DNA of 64,000 bases, taken from positions 970,501 through 1,034,500 of the forward strand of contig JAJFZO010000094.1 of NCBI GenBank assembly GCA_021397835.1, written 5' to 3'. Position numbers and translations under genes: made by a program. Origin of the DNA: Moringa oleifera (lineage: Eukaryota; Streptophyta; Magnoliopsida; Brassicales; Moringaceae). This document shows positions 52,689-64,000 of this stretch, piece by piece (the first letter of the stretch is position 1; each line of letters begins with the position of its first letter). Below the pieces are notes generated by a model. It saw only the letters and a program-made list of their open reading frames with translations. It was not told where the DNA came from and ran no database searches.

Positions 52689-53965
52689 ATACGTTAGTCT
52701 TAGTTAATCACACCTTTAAAAAGAACTAGTTCAATACCTGTGCAATATGGAAAAATAATTTAATATTATATTTTAATTTAATTCTATGAATTATATCAAA
52801 TAATATAATAATATAATTAATACATAACTTCTAGTATTTAGATTATTAAATTAGTTTACATGTATTATTTTATTTTATAAATCTGTTTCACAACAAATTA
52901 AATAATTTTAAGAAAATAATTTATTTTATCTAATTATATTATTTGTATTATAGTTTGACCGATGTTTTTTTTTTTTTGAATTACATGAAACAAATATAAA
53001 AATATAATTAATGAAATATTATTTGACAAACACGTGCTTTGTTCTATCAAAACCAATAAAAATATACATTCTACAAGTCAATTAAAAGGCAAAATAAGAT
53101 AACAAATAGTGAAAAGCAAAAAAAAAAAAAAAAGAGTAAAAAATCCTCTAATTCTATAAATGTAAAAATGAATGCAACTTTCTTGTTTCTATATACTATA
53201 GGAAAAAACGAAATACATTCTCTTTATAATAATATTTGAAAAAGTAAAACTATGAGATATACTTAATAAAATGTATGATTGATTTGTTTTTTAAAATTCA
53301 CATGAACACCTATAAATTTAATGTGTGCCTATGTTTGTAACTCCAAACAATGATATATAAAATTACAGTTAGGAGAAAGTAAAAAGGAATCTTATTTTCT
53401 TAAATTGACCTTGAAATTTCTATCATTGTCTATTTTTAATTGCCATTCTTCACTTTCATTTCAATCTTGTAAAAATCAAATATAAAAGACAAATTGGAAG
53501 TAACTTTAATAGACAAAATTAAATTTTCTCAACTCCATAAATAAACTCAAATATTTGGTATTTGGAACAATTCAGAATTTCATTATATATATAGTGGTCA
53601 AACATTTTAAGATTAAATTAATTACTAAATTTAAAAATAAATATTGTATAAAACTTTAATGTTTATTTCGTGTAATTAAACAAATTTTAACATTTCAAAT
53701 ATGACAAATCGAACTTCAATTTATCAATTTGATATAAATTGGACCTCAACTCGAATGACTTTAAAAAATTTAAGATACATTTATTATAAATAATTTAAAA
53801 ATAAAAAAAAATTTAAACTATTTTTTGAGTCCGTCATTCAAATTTGATTAATTTTTAATTTATCAAATTATTGTTATAAATTTTTTAAAATTTTTGACAG
53901 TATAAAATTTTAAAATATATATTTTTAATGCTCAAAAAATTTGATTTTTTAATGATGGTAGCTTA

Positions 53966-56900
53966 GAGATTTTTTTATATTTATGAAAAAATTTAAGTCA
54001 AAATTTATTGTATAAAATATCCTATATGAATATCTCCAGTACATTAATTTTTTACTTTTTGAATATTAAGGTTTATTTATTCATACGAAACAAATATGAA
54101 GATTTTATATTAGTTTTACCTTCACTTTAATATTTGAATTATTAATTGTTATCTTTTATAATTTAAATTTGAACTTTTCCCCAAATAAATACTTAATTTT
54201 TTATAATTATTATTAAATAAAATAATTTAAAATTTAAAATCATAAATTAAATAATAAATCTTTTCATATAAATATTTTTAAAACACAAAAAATCGATAAA
54301 TTTAAAATCTCAAAATTGTTAAAAATTATAGTTAAATTAAAATTTCAAATTACTTTGATTATAATACGTCAGTCTTATCTTAGATAGTTCTAGAACTCTC
54401 AAATAATGTTATGTGAGCATTCAAGGTATTCTTAATAATTAAAGCGACATATTTCTCAACATTTTATATTTTAGAAACCAATTGCTATCAAGATTTAGAT
54501 TTTTGCATTAGTCACTTGCATAAGTAAAATAAAATCTTATTGTCTCATAATTATGGCTTCATTGATATCAAATACAATCAATAACATTTAAAATTTTTAG
54601 TTTGTTATATATGTTTCATTAGTAAAAAGGCTTACATAATTTCATCTAATTAATTTAATTTTATAAGTAAAATTATTCTAAAAAGCTAATAGAATAATCA
54701 TATTAAAAGCATTCATTTTTATTAGATTATATTACTTTAACAGAATTTTAGTTGGGTGGTCCAACAAGATCGGTCATTAATATTTTATTTCATCAATATG
54801 ATAACTTTTAAGTTAATTGATACATAGTTCAGGATGGTAAGCCATCGTGGCATCATATGATCCTTAATATTAAAATAAAATCTTTGTTATACATTGTAGA
54901 ACTAAACAATATCTTTTCTTATTAAATAAAGTAATTTTTATAACCCATTAAAAAGCACCTTTATAAAAAATATTTGGATAACTTTTATAGATAAAAATAA
55001 AATTGCATGGTTCTATATTGTAATTACAAATTTATTGATATCAAGAAAACCAAAAATCTTGTGTAAAATACTTGAAGTATAACATATAATCTTTTGACTG
55101 ATAAATTAATTTATATGACCTCGTCAAACTAATTTAATATTTTATGAAAAATAATTAATTAAAAGCTTTGGCGATACTTAGAGTTATTGAATGATCTTTT
55201 ATAATTTTTAGTTAATATTTTTTAATAATAAAAAATAGCTTTATAGTATCATGATTCACATGCTTGTAATAGTTGTATTCATATATAAAATAAGTTCTTT
55301 AACCCAACAAACTTAATAAGTACATGTTTATATTTAAAAATATCTTGTTTTTAATACTGATGTCGATTATAAGATTTGTCGACATATTTTTAAAATATAT
55401 AAAGATAATGAGTAAATATCGCATCAAATATGGATCACAATAATCAAACAAAGTCATGCAATGTATCGTAAAATTAAATACTATCTTATCTCATTAAATA
55501 AAATAATTTTTATACTCAAATAAAAATTTATAAATGAATTATTATATTAATTTCGTAGATAAAATAAAATTATGTGGTCCCACATTCTAATTATATTATT
55601 GATATTGAGCCAACCAGTAATTACATGAAAGATATTTAATTTTTAGTGTATTATTTTTAATAAGATAAAATTTTATGATCACATCAAATTAATTTTATTT
55701 TGTAAGTAAATTAATTTTAAAATGCTACATTGATGTTTAGATTGATTGAGGATCTTCTAAAACTCTTATTTATTGTTTCTTCATTTGAAGAAAATGATAA
55801 TCTTTATGGAACCAATTATTCACATATTTGATCAATCATTTTTCATCATAAGTAAAATAATTTTTGTAGTGCTACAATATTATTAGACTAGTTCTCAACT
55901 TAAAAATACTTTATCTTCTTTATTATTTTATAATGATATAAAACAATTTTAATGTAATAATCCAAAATGTTAGTGGGTAATAGTTTCTTCCATTAGTAAG
56001 ATCATTCTTGTTATTCGTGTTATTTAAATATATTAAGTCAATATCATATTAAATGAACAATCAATAATCGAATAAAACTGTGAATATAAACCTTGTTGAT
56101 ATTTATAAATAATATAGGTTCTTACTTTTTTATTTTTACAATAAATTTTTATAATATAAAATCATTAAGCTCATATCTTCATTTAAAATAATTTTATTAT
56201 AGTATATTATATTAATATTAAAATAATTTAAATAATTTATAAACATATTTAATATATCTTACTTTTTTAAGAGATTAAAGTTTTAACGTATTCACTTAAG
56301 TTTCAAGATATTGAGTTAATATCATATCAAATGAAGGATTCGACTCAGTGTTTCGAATCCCTAAAATTATCTTAATCAATAACTTCGAAACTTGAAAAAA
56401 ATTGAGTTCCTTACCATTTAATCAGATTTTCTAAATTGAATACCTTAATTTGTCAGTACATGCATAATTATGAAATAAACTTTTAATATTTTTGAAAATA
56501 AATATTCTCTTTTATACAATTAGGTAATCTTTTATTTTAAAAAATTACAATAAAAAAATTATTTTTGAATTATTTTTATAAATTTTATGAGTAAAACAAA
56601 ATTTTATGATTCACTGTTATAATTATAAATCCATTAATATCAAGCCAAAAATCAATAACACGTCAAAGTTTAATTTTAAATATTTCTCTTAATAAACAAT
56701 CTATTCAATTTCATTATACTATTTTATCTCATCAGTAAAATAACTTTTCACATCGTTTATGTACACTTCAGCTTAATAAAATAATATTATACTACATGAA
56801 TCCTCAACATTTTTATAAAATTGTGTTGTATCTTATAAAATTAAATATGAATTAATCTTGTTACAAATAATTCTAATAATCAAATAAAAATTTATATAAA

Positions 56901-59140
56901 AATTGTTCTAGTCACTTTGATAGATGAAATAAAATTTTGTGGTACCATATTATAATTATCACTTTAGTGGTGCCAAGTCAATCAACAATGACATATAGAA
57001 CATTTAATTTTTTATACCTTATGTTTATCAAGAAAATAATTTTAACAATCACAATCATATTGATTCACTTCTTGTAACAAACATAAATTTGTAGTTTGTA
57101 ATAAGAGTTTGATTCATTAAAAGATCTTTTAAAATTTTTCAGTTAATATAATTATTTACTAAACAGAAAAAATTGTGATCTCAAAAATCAAATGTTTTAA
57201 TGATCGTTCTGCAAGATATTATTTCTACCTTCTTCTAAAATTTTAAACCATTATCTTATAGAATAATATCATTATGCTATATTTATATGCAAAATACTTC
57301 AGTTTTAGTGTTTTAATTAATATTAAAATATCAAATATAATCCATAAATGGCTCAACAATATTTTATCTTGTTAATAAAATAATTTTTAAACTTACTCTC
57401 GTATATTTGAGAATAAAAAATTAATATCACATCAGATGGATCTTAAACATTCAAACAAAATCATATTACATTTTATAAACAAAATAATATCATTTAATAT
57501 TTTTCATTTGAATAACAAAATAATTTCGTCTCATGTCAAATACTCACGTGTTTGCATTAAATATTTTTATAAATAAAGTAATTTTTATAATCTTATAAAG
57601 TCAATGGACTTGTCTTCATATTTAAAATATTTTATCTTAGTATTTATATTAATATTTATTAGTTTTTTATAAAATAGTTATCAGATTTATCAATTATAAT
57701 TATCTCATAAATAAAATAGTTCTTCAAATTATTTATGTACATTAAAGACAATAAGTTAATATCATATCAAATGAACCACCAACATTTGAACAAAATTTCA
57801 TATAATGTAAGCTAGATAATATCTTATTTTTTAGCTAATTTTATTTGTAATTATAATTTTATTACTAACCCAAACAATAATGGTATGTAAAAAAACTACT
57901 CTTAATATTTTATTTTTATTGATAAAATATTTTTGCATAATCTTATAGAATAACTAATTTCACAACTCAACTGATTTTAAAATTTTTTATTGTTGAGAAT
58001 TTTGATTTTGTATTATTTATCTAAATGAAATAATAGTTTATCCCATAAGTGTCATATGCACTTCAAGATAATAAATCAATATCATATCAAATGGACTATC
58101 AAAATCATGTTATATCTTGTGTAACTAAAGAATTTAATAAATATTTTACCACATAAAACATTATTTTTATGTAAGACTATTCTATTTAGATAAGTAAATA
58201 ACAATGATAAGTCAATATTATTTGTATTTAGTTTTAATATTCAGAGAACAACATCATATGCTTTGTAAGAATAAATAAATCTTTAGTTTATGAAAATTAA
58301 AAAAAATTATAATCAAATAAGAATTTATTTATCAATTCTCACTTATATAAGTAAAGCAAATTATAATTTTGTGTTCCATGTAACTATAAGAGCCATAACT
58401 TTATTGATATCAAGCCAATCAAAAATCACATGTAAAATCCATGTAAGACTATTCTATTGGGATAAGTAAAATAACAATGAAATGTTTGCCAATAGTTATA
58501 TTGATTTAATGATCTTTGAAAATTTTATGCAGTATTATTTATTTGAATAAAAATATAATTTTACGGTTCCTAAATATTCAAATGCATGCATTCATTTTTT
58601 ATAAGTAAAATAATTTTTTGTAATATTATAATTTTACAACTATGATTATATTTTTTGTGAATAAGTAACTAGAAAGATATAACATAATTTTAGTTATCCA
58701 TAAGAATTTTTTTTTTTTTGATATTTTACTATCTTGTAAGTCAATAAAATATTTTTTAAAGTCACTGAACTACACTTGAGAATGGTAAGTTAATATCATA
58801 ATCGATGGATCCCGATGTCCAAGCAAGCGTACTATGCTAATAAATGTCTTATATCACAAAATTAAGTCTAATATAAATCTATATACGAATTTATCCAATG
58901 TAACACTAATATTTAATGTCTCAAAGATTCCAATTTTTATACTAATTCTAACTGCTCGAGCAGGATTCACATCATGTTTTTTTAGGGATATAGATAGCTT
59001 CCTTCCTTGATATTTTGTAGACTTGGTTGTTTTATAGTATTAATTGCAGTGCACATGGAAAAGATTAGTAAAACTTAAAAACAGAGATATTAATATGAAT
59101 AATTGCTTCCTTTTCGAATCATGGGACCATTCACTACATG
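53966..59140. repeat. Array spacer 5 (between D and remnant E)
   Basis: Same order as spacers 3 and 4 but clearly more diverged, and with deletions: about 0.1 kb is missing near 57,830 and about 0.19 kb near 58,030. It ends in the usual pre-promoter sequence (ATCATGGGACCATTCACT at 59,119). No gene was seen. Confidence 0.75.
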
Positions 59141-59146
59141 GAAAAA

Positions 59147-59797
59147 TCTTACTATATATTTCATGTTGTTTGTATACGTGCTTAATATGGCACTTTCAAA
59201 ATGTATCTAGAATTCACAGCTAATATTCTAGGTAAAATACATATTATAAGCTTCAAGATTGAGTTCAATTATTATGAGTTCAGCATCTATATATTTGATA
59301 AACAACAAATTATTATATTTTAAAATTCTATGATGAGGTACGCCATCACTTAAAGGAAACTTTAAATGATCAGGGAAGAATTACTTACATCAAGAAACAT
59401 CTAATTCCCCTTCTAAGAGCTATCAAGTAAGCGATTATCTTCTTAAAACTCTATTTCTTTCTCTCTCTCTCTCTCTCTCTCAAGCACACATACAATACCC
59501 ATAATAAGAGAGAAAAACATTTATAAGAGATTGTTATGATTATTTTCTTTTCAAATCTTTTGATGCACGTAGGAAGGATTAGAATGTCAAAGGATATTTT
59601 GTATGGTCATTATTAGACAATTATGAATTTCTGAGTGGATTTTCTGTGCGATTTGGCATGAATTATGTGGATTCTAACAATGTGATAGTTAAACAACCTA
59701 AAGCCTCTGCCAATTGGTTAACAAAGCTGCTTCAATTATAAAATAAGGCTTTACAATCTCTCCCAACAAAGCAAGACGTGGTGGTGGCCGTGGTGAT
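59147..59797 (+). pseudogene. GH1 copy E: deletion remnant, exons 12-13 only
   Basis: The distal promoter sequence (to about 59,145, CATGGAAAA) runs straight into sequence homologous to intron 11 of D (51,103, ATTTCATGTTGTTTGTATAC). The TATA box and exons 1-11, about 3.6 kb, are therefore gone. Exon 12 remains at 59,324-59,426 with its acceptor TAG changed to TAA and a 1-bp loss. Exon 13 remains at 59,573-59,797 with a TAG from a G-to-T type change (GATTAG), a second TAG in place of Leu in SLLD, and an altered end past the normal stop. It is not functional. Confidence 0.9.
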
Positions 59798-62010
59798 TGT
59801 TAAATTTTATCTGATTAAAAATAAAGGATGTATTTTATCAAAATAAATGATCTTGATAACGTGGGAGTTTACTCTCCAACTAAAAAATAGAGAAGATCAT
59901 TAATTTCCTTTTTTCATCAAGTGTTGCTGATAATAATCTCTATCTACTTTGTATACTTGTAAGCTCCGTCAAATTATTGTTGAGTATAACATATTATATT
60001 AGGGAAAACTCTAGATGAGAAGTTCAAATACTCAACCAAGTGGTTAGCAGATATAAAATGAATCTATGTAGACAACAAATTCAAAGACCAATTCAAATGT
60101 CATTCTGTATGTTGTGGTTCCCATGTTTGAAAGATAAAAATTAAATAATCTTCTCATATTGTAGTTGGATTAATTCTCTCTTTAAATGTTTATCCCATAA
60201 AAAAGAAATGGCAATTAATTAAACACCTCATTTATAGAAAAACAAATTAATCTAAATCAAGAACAAAATTATTGAGGTATACCAATCACTTCTGGCTTGG
60301 GCTAGTACGTCTAATGAAGTTTTAAAAACCATCTTAATGTATTTTTCTATCAGTCTCAATACATTACATATGTACTTGAGGAAACAAAATAAAAATACAT
60401 TTTTAATATGCATATTGTTAGTAGGAATTGCTTATATTATTATCACAAAGTTTGATTACGCAATCGAAGTTTCCATGATTGAAATGCTCTTTCTTGTGTG
60501 CGACATTATCACTCATTTGGTTTTAAAGTTTGAATATAAATAGGTTAAGATCAAGTCTAAGATTGCTTTGACTAGACAAACATGAAGTATTATTTTTACT
60601 AAGCAACACCAACGCGAATCGGGTGGCTTTCATCTTATTATTATCATCATAATTATTATTGTTGTTGTTGTTGTTATAATCATTATTATTGTTTTTGATG
60701 TTATCATCTTTATTGTTATTATTATATTAATACATAAGTCTTAATTAATCACACCTTTAAAAAGAACTAGTTCAATACCTGTGCAATACAAAAAAATAAT
60801 TTAGTCTTATATTTTAATCTAATTCTATGAATTACATAAAATAATATAATAATATAATTAATACGTAACTTCTAGTATTTAGATTATTAAATTTGTTTAC
60901 ATGTATTATTTTATTTTATAAATCTGTTTCACAACAAATTAAATCATTTTAAGAAAATAATTTATTCTATTTAATTATCTTGTTTGTATTATAGTTTGAT
61001 TGATGTAATAAATCATTTGTAAAAAAAATAATTAATGAAATATTATTTGACAAGCACATGCTTTATTCTATCAAAATTAAACCAATAAAAATATATGTTT
61101 TACAAGTCAATTAAAAGAGAAAATAAGATAATAAATAGTAAAAATTAAAAAAATCCTCTAATTCTATAAATGTAAAAATCAATGCAACTTGCTATTTTAT
61201 ATATACTATAGGAAAAAAAGAAATATATTCACCTTATAATAATATATGAAAATGTGAAAATATGAGATATACTTAATAAAATGTATGATTGATTTTATTT
61301 TTTTTCAATTCACATGAACACCTGTAAATTTAATGCATGCCTTGTAATTGCAAACAATGAGATATAAAATTACATTTAGGAACAAGTAAAAGAGAATCTT
61401 ATTTTCTTAAACTCGCCTTCAAATTTCTATCATTGTCTATTTTTAATTTTCATTCTTCACTTTGATTTCAATCTAGTAAAAATCAAATATAAGTATAAAA
61501 GACAAATTGAAGGTAACTTTAAAAGAAAAAATTAAATTTTCACAACTTCACAAATAAACTCAAATATTTGATATTTGGAACAATTTAGAATTCCATTATA
61601 TATATATATATATATATATAGTGGTCAAACATTTTAAGATTAAATTAATTACTAAATTTAAGAATAAATATTATATAAAACTCTGATGCTTATTCCATGT
61701 AATCAAACAAATTTTAATGTTTCAAATATGATAAATCGAACCTCAATTTGTCAATTTGATATAAATTGGACCTCAACTCAAATGATTTTAAAAATTTTAA
61801 GTTATTTTTAGTATTAAAATAATTAAAAAATGAAAACAAAAATAAATTTTAAACTATATTTTGAGTCCATCATTCAAATTTGATCAATTTTTAATTTATC
61901 AACTTATTTTTATGAATTATTTTGAATTTTTTATGGTATAAATTTTTTAAAATATATATTTTTAATGCTTAAAATTTTTGATTTTTTTGTGATGGTAGCT
62001 TAAATATTTT
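59798..62010. repeat. Conserved 3' flank of copy E
   Basis: Non-coding flank homologous to those after A-D. It keeps the segment GGCTTGGGCTAG (60,294), also seen after A (11,547) but deleted after B, C and D. The 60,337-60,543 open frame happens to be uninterrupted only in this copy; its counterparts after the other genes are broken and it has no recognisable domain, so it is not called. A (TA)n run lies at 61,596-61,620. Confidence 0.7.
60630..60730. repeat. Trinucleotide repeat landmark, copy E
   Basis: An ATT/ATC/GTT array at the homologous place in the 3' flank. Confidence 0.8.
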
Positions 62011-64000
62011 TTAAAAATTTATTAAAAAATTCAAGTCAGAATTCATTGTATAAAATCTCCAATATGAATATTTCTAATATATTAACTTTTTTACTTTTTG
62101 AATATTAAGATTTATTTACTCATACGAGATAAATATCAAGATTTTATATAACTTCTACCTTAACTTTAATATTTGAATTATTAATTGTTATCTTTTATAA
62201 TTTGAATTTAAACTTTTTACTAAATAAATACTCAATTTTTTTATAATTATTAATAAATAAATGTTAGTTTAAATTTTAAAATCATAAATTAAATAATAAA
62301 ATTTTTGTATAAATATTTTTAAAACACAAGAAACTAGATAAATTTAAAATCTCATAATTGTTAAAGATTATGGTTAAATTAAATTTACAAATTACTTTGA
62401 TTATAATATTGGGGGTCGATCTCATCTTAGATAATTCTAGAACTCTCAAGTAATATTATGTGAGCATTCAAGGTATACTTAATAATTAAAGCAATACATT
62501 TCTCAACATTTTATATTTAGGAAACCAATTTCTATGGATTCATGCAAGATTCAAATTTTTGCATTAGTCGCTTGCATAAGTAAAATAAAATTTTATTATC
62601 TCATAATTATAGCTTCATTAATATCAAATACAATCAATAACATTTAAAATTTTTAGTTTGCTATATGTATTTCTTTCATAAAAAGACTTACATAATTCAT
62701 CTAATTAATTTAATTTTATAAGTAAAATAATTCAAAAAGCTAATAGAATAATCAAATTAAAAGTATTTATTTTTATTAGTTTATATTACTATGAAAGAAT
62801 TTTAGCAGGGTGGTCCAACAAGATTGGTCATTACTATTTTATTTCATCAATATGATAACTTTTAAGATAATGATATATAGTTCAGGACAGTAAATCATCT
62901 TGGCATTGTATGATCCTTAATATTATACATTGTAGAACTAAACAATATCTTTTCTTATTAAATAAAGTTATTTTTATAATCCATTAAAATTGCGTTGTCC
63001 TATATTGTAATTACAGATTTATTGATATCAAGAAAACCAAAAATCACATGTAAAATACTTGAAGTATAATATATAATCTTTTGACTAATAAATTAATTTA
63101 TATAACGTCATCAAACTAATTTAATATTTTATGTAAAATAATTACTTATAAGCTTTGGTGATATTTAGAGTTATTGAATACAATTTTCTGTTAATATTAT
63201 TTTTTTAATGATCAAAAATGATTTTATAGTGTCATGATTCACATGTTTGCAATAGTTGTATTTATAAATAAAATAAGTTCTCTAATCCAACAAACTTAAT
63301 AACCAAGTCTTCATACTTAAAAGTACCTTGTTTTTAATACTAATGTCAATTATCATATTTATCAATGTATTTTTACAATAATTCACAAATATATAAAGAT
63401 AACAAATCAATATCATATCAAATATGGACCACAATAATCAGACAAAGTCATGCAATGTATGCAAAATTAAATACTATTAATAAAATAATTTTTATACTCA
63501 AATAAAAATTTATAAATGAATTATTATATAAATTTCATAGATAAAATAAAATTATGTGTTCCCATAGTCTAATTATATTACTGATATTGAGCCAACCAAC
63601 AATTACATGTAAGACATTTCATTTTCAGTACATTGTTTTAATAATATTAAATTTTATAATCTCATCAAATTATTTTAATTTTATAAGTAAATTAATTTTA
63701 AAATGCCAAGTTGATATTTAGATTGATTGACGGATCTTCTAAAACTCTTATTTACTGTTTCTTCATTTGAAGAAAATGATAATCTTTATGGAACCAATGA
63801 CTCACATATCTGATCAATCATTTTTCATCATAAGTAAAATAATTTTTGTAGTGCAATATTATTAGACTAGTTCTCATGTTAAAAGTGCTTTGTCTTCCTT
63901 ATTATTTTATAATGATATAAAACAATTTTAATATAATAATCCAAAATGTTGGAGGGTAATAGTTTCTTCCATTAGTAAGATCATTCCTGTTATTCATGTT
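62011..64000. repeat. Array spacer 6, cut by the window edge
   Basis: It follows the spacer order (TTCTCAACATTTTATAT at 62,496; GTGTCATGATTCACATG at 63,230) with some deletions. The last bases (TAGTTTCTTCCATTAG, 63,960) align with 55,980 in spacer 5, which is about 3.1 kb before the next promoter. No gene was seen. Confidence 0.75.

Larger units (their letters stand above)
51744..53965. repeat. Conserved 3' flank of copy D
   Basis: It resembles the C flank closely up to roughly 52,500 and becomes visibly more diverged after that, for example inside the trinucleotide array and in the poly-T tract near 52,970. This suggests the right edge of the most recent duplication lies in this flank. No gene was seen. 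Confidence 0.7.

Noticed and set aside
60337..60543. 68-aa hydrophobic open frame after copy E
   Set aside because: The homologous flank after A, B, C and D is interrupted or shifted, so the frame is not conserved. No family was recognised.

Overview
This is nuclear DNA of a flowering plant. It is very AT-rich, has no long uninterrupted ORFs, and its genes are split into short exons with GT...AG introns. The spliced proteins are plant glycoside hydrolase family 1 (GH1) enzymes. They carry the residue set of myrosinase (thioglucosidase, TGG): Gln instead of Glu at the acid/base position, an intact Glu nucleophile, and the Ser/Lys/Ile/Arg/Phe/Phe positions that surround the sulfated aglycone and ascorbate in the white mustard enzyme. 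Myrosinases are essentially a trait of glucosinolate-producing plants, so a member of the Brassicales is the best guess. The large AT-rich spacers do not look like a compact Arabidopsis-type genome. The taxon is an inference.

Layout. Positions 1-4,560 are older sequence outside the array: a diverged 23-24 bp minisatellite (43-345), an unassigned stretch, and remains of a Ty3/gypsy retrotransposon. The remains are the integrase C-terminus on the minus strand (4,343-4,545) and a decayed coiled-coil ORF on the plus strand (2,100-3,337). From about 4,870 to the right edge the window is one tandem array. Its unit is about 11.8 kb: one 13-exon GH1 gene (about 4.1 kb), a conserved 3' flank (about 2.2 kb, with a trinucleotide-repeat landmark) and an AT-rich spacer (about 5.3 kb) made of diverged sub-repeats.

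Five gene copies lie in the window, all on the plus strand. A (7,172-11,108) is an old, heavily decayed pseudogene. B (23,895-28,093) is a recent pseudogene with about six clear lesions. C (35,786-39,911) and D (47,614-51,743) are intact; each splices to a 513-residue secreted precursor, and the two differ at three residues by my reading. E (59,147-59,797) is a deletion remnant keeping only exons 12-13. Two spacers sit back to back between A and B (joint near 18,480), which is the footprint of a sixth gene that was deleted. The spacer after E runs off the right edge, so the array probably continues.

Working together: if C and D are expressed, they would enter the secretory pathway and hydrolyse a beta-glucoside, most plausibly a glucosinolate, using the retained nucleophile and an external base. 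The rest of the window records birth and death in a tandem family: recent unequal crossing-over (C and D units nearly identical), patchy gene conversion (B), and deletions at short repeats (A signal peptide, the lost gene, E).
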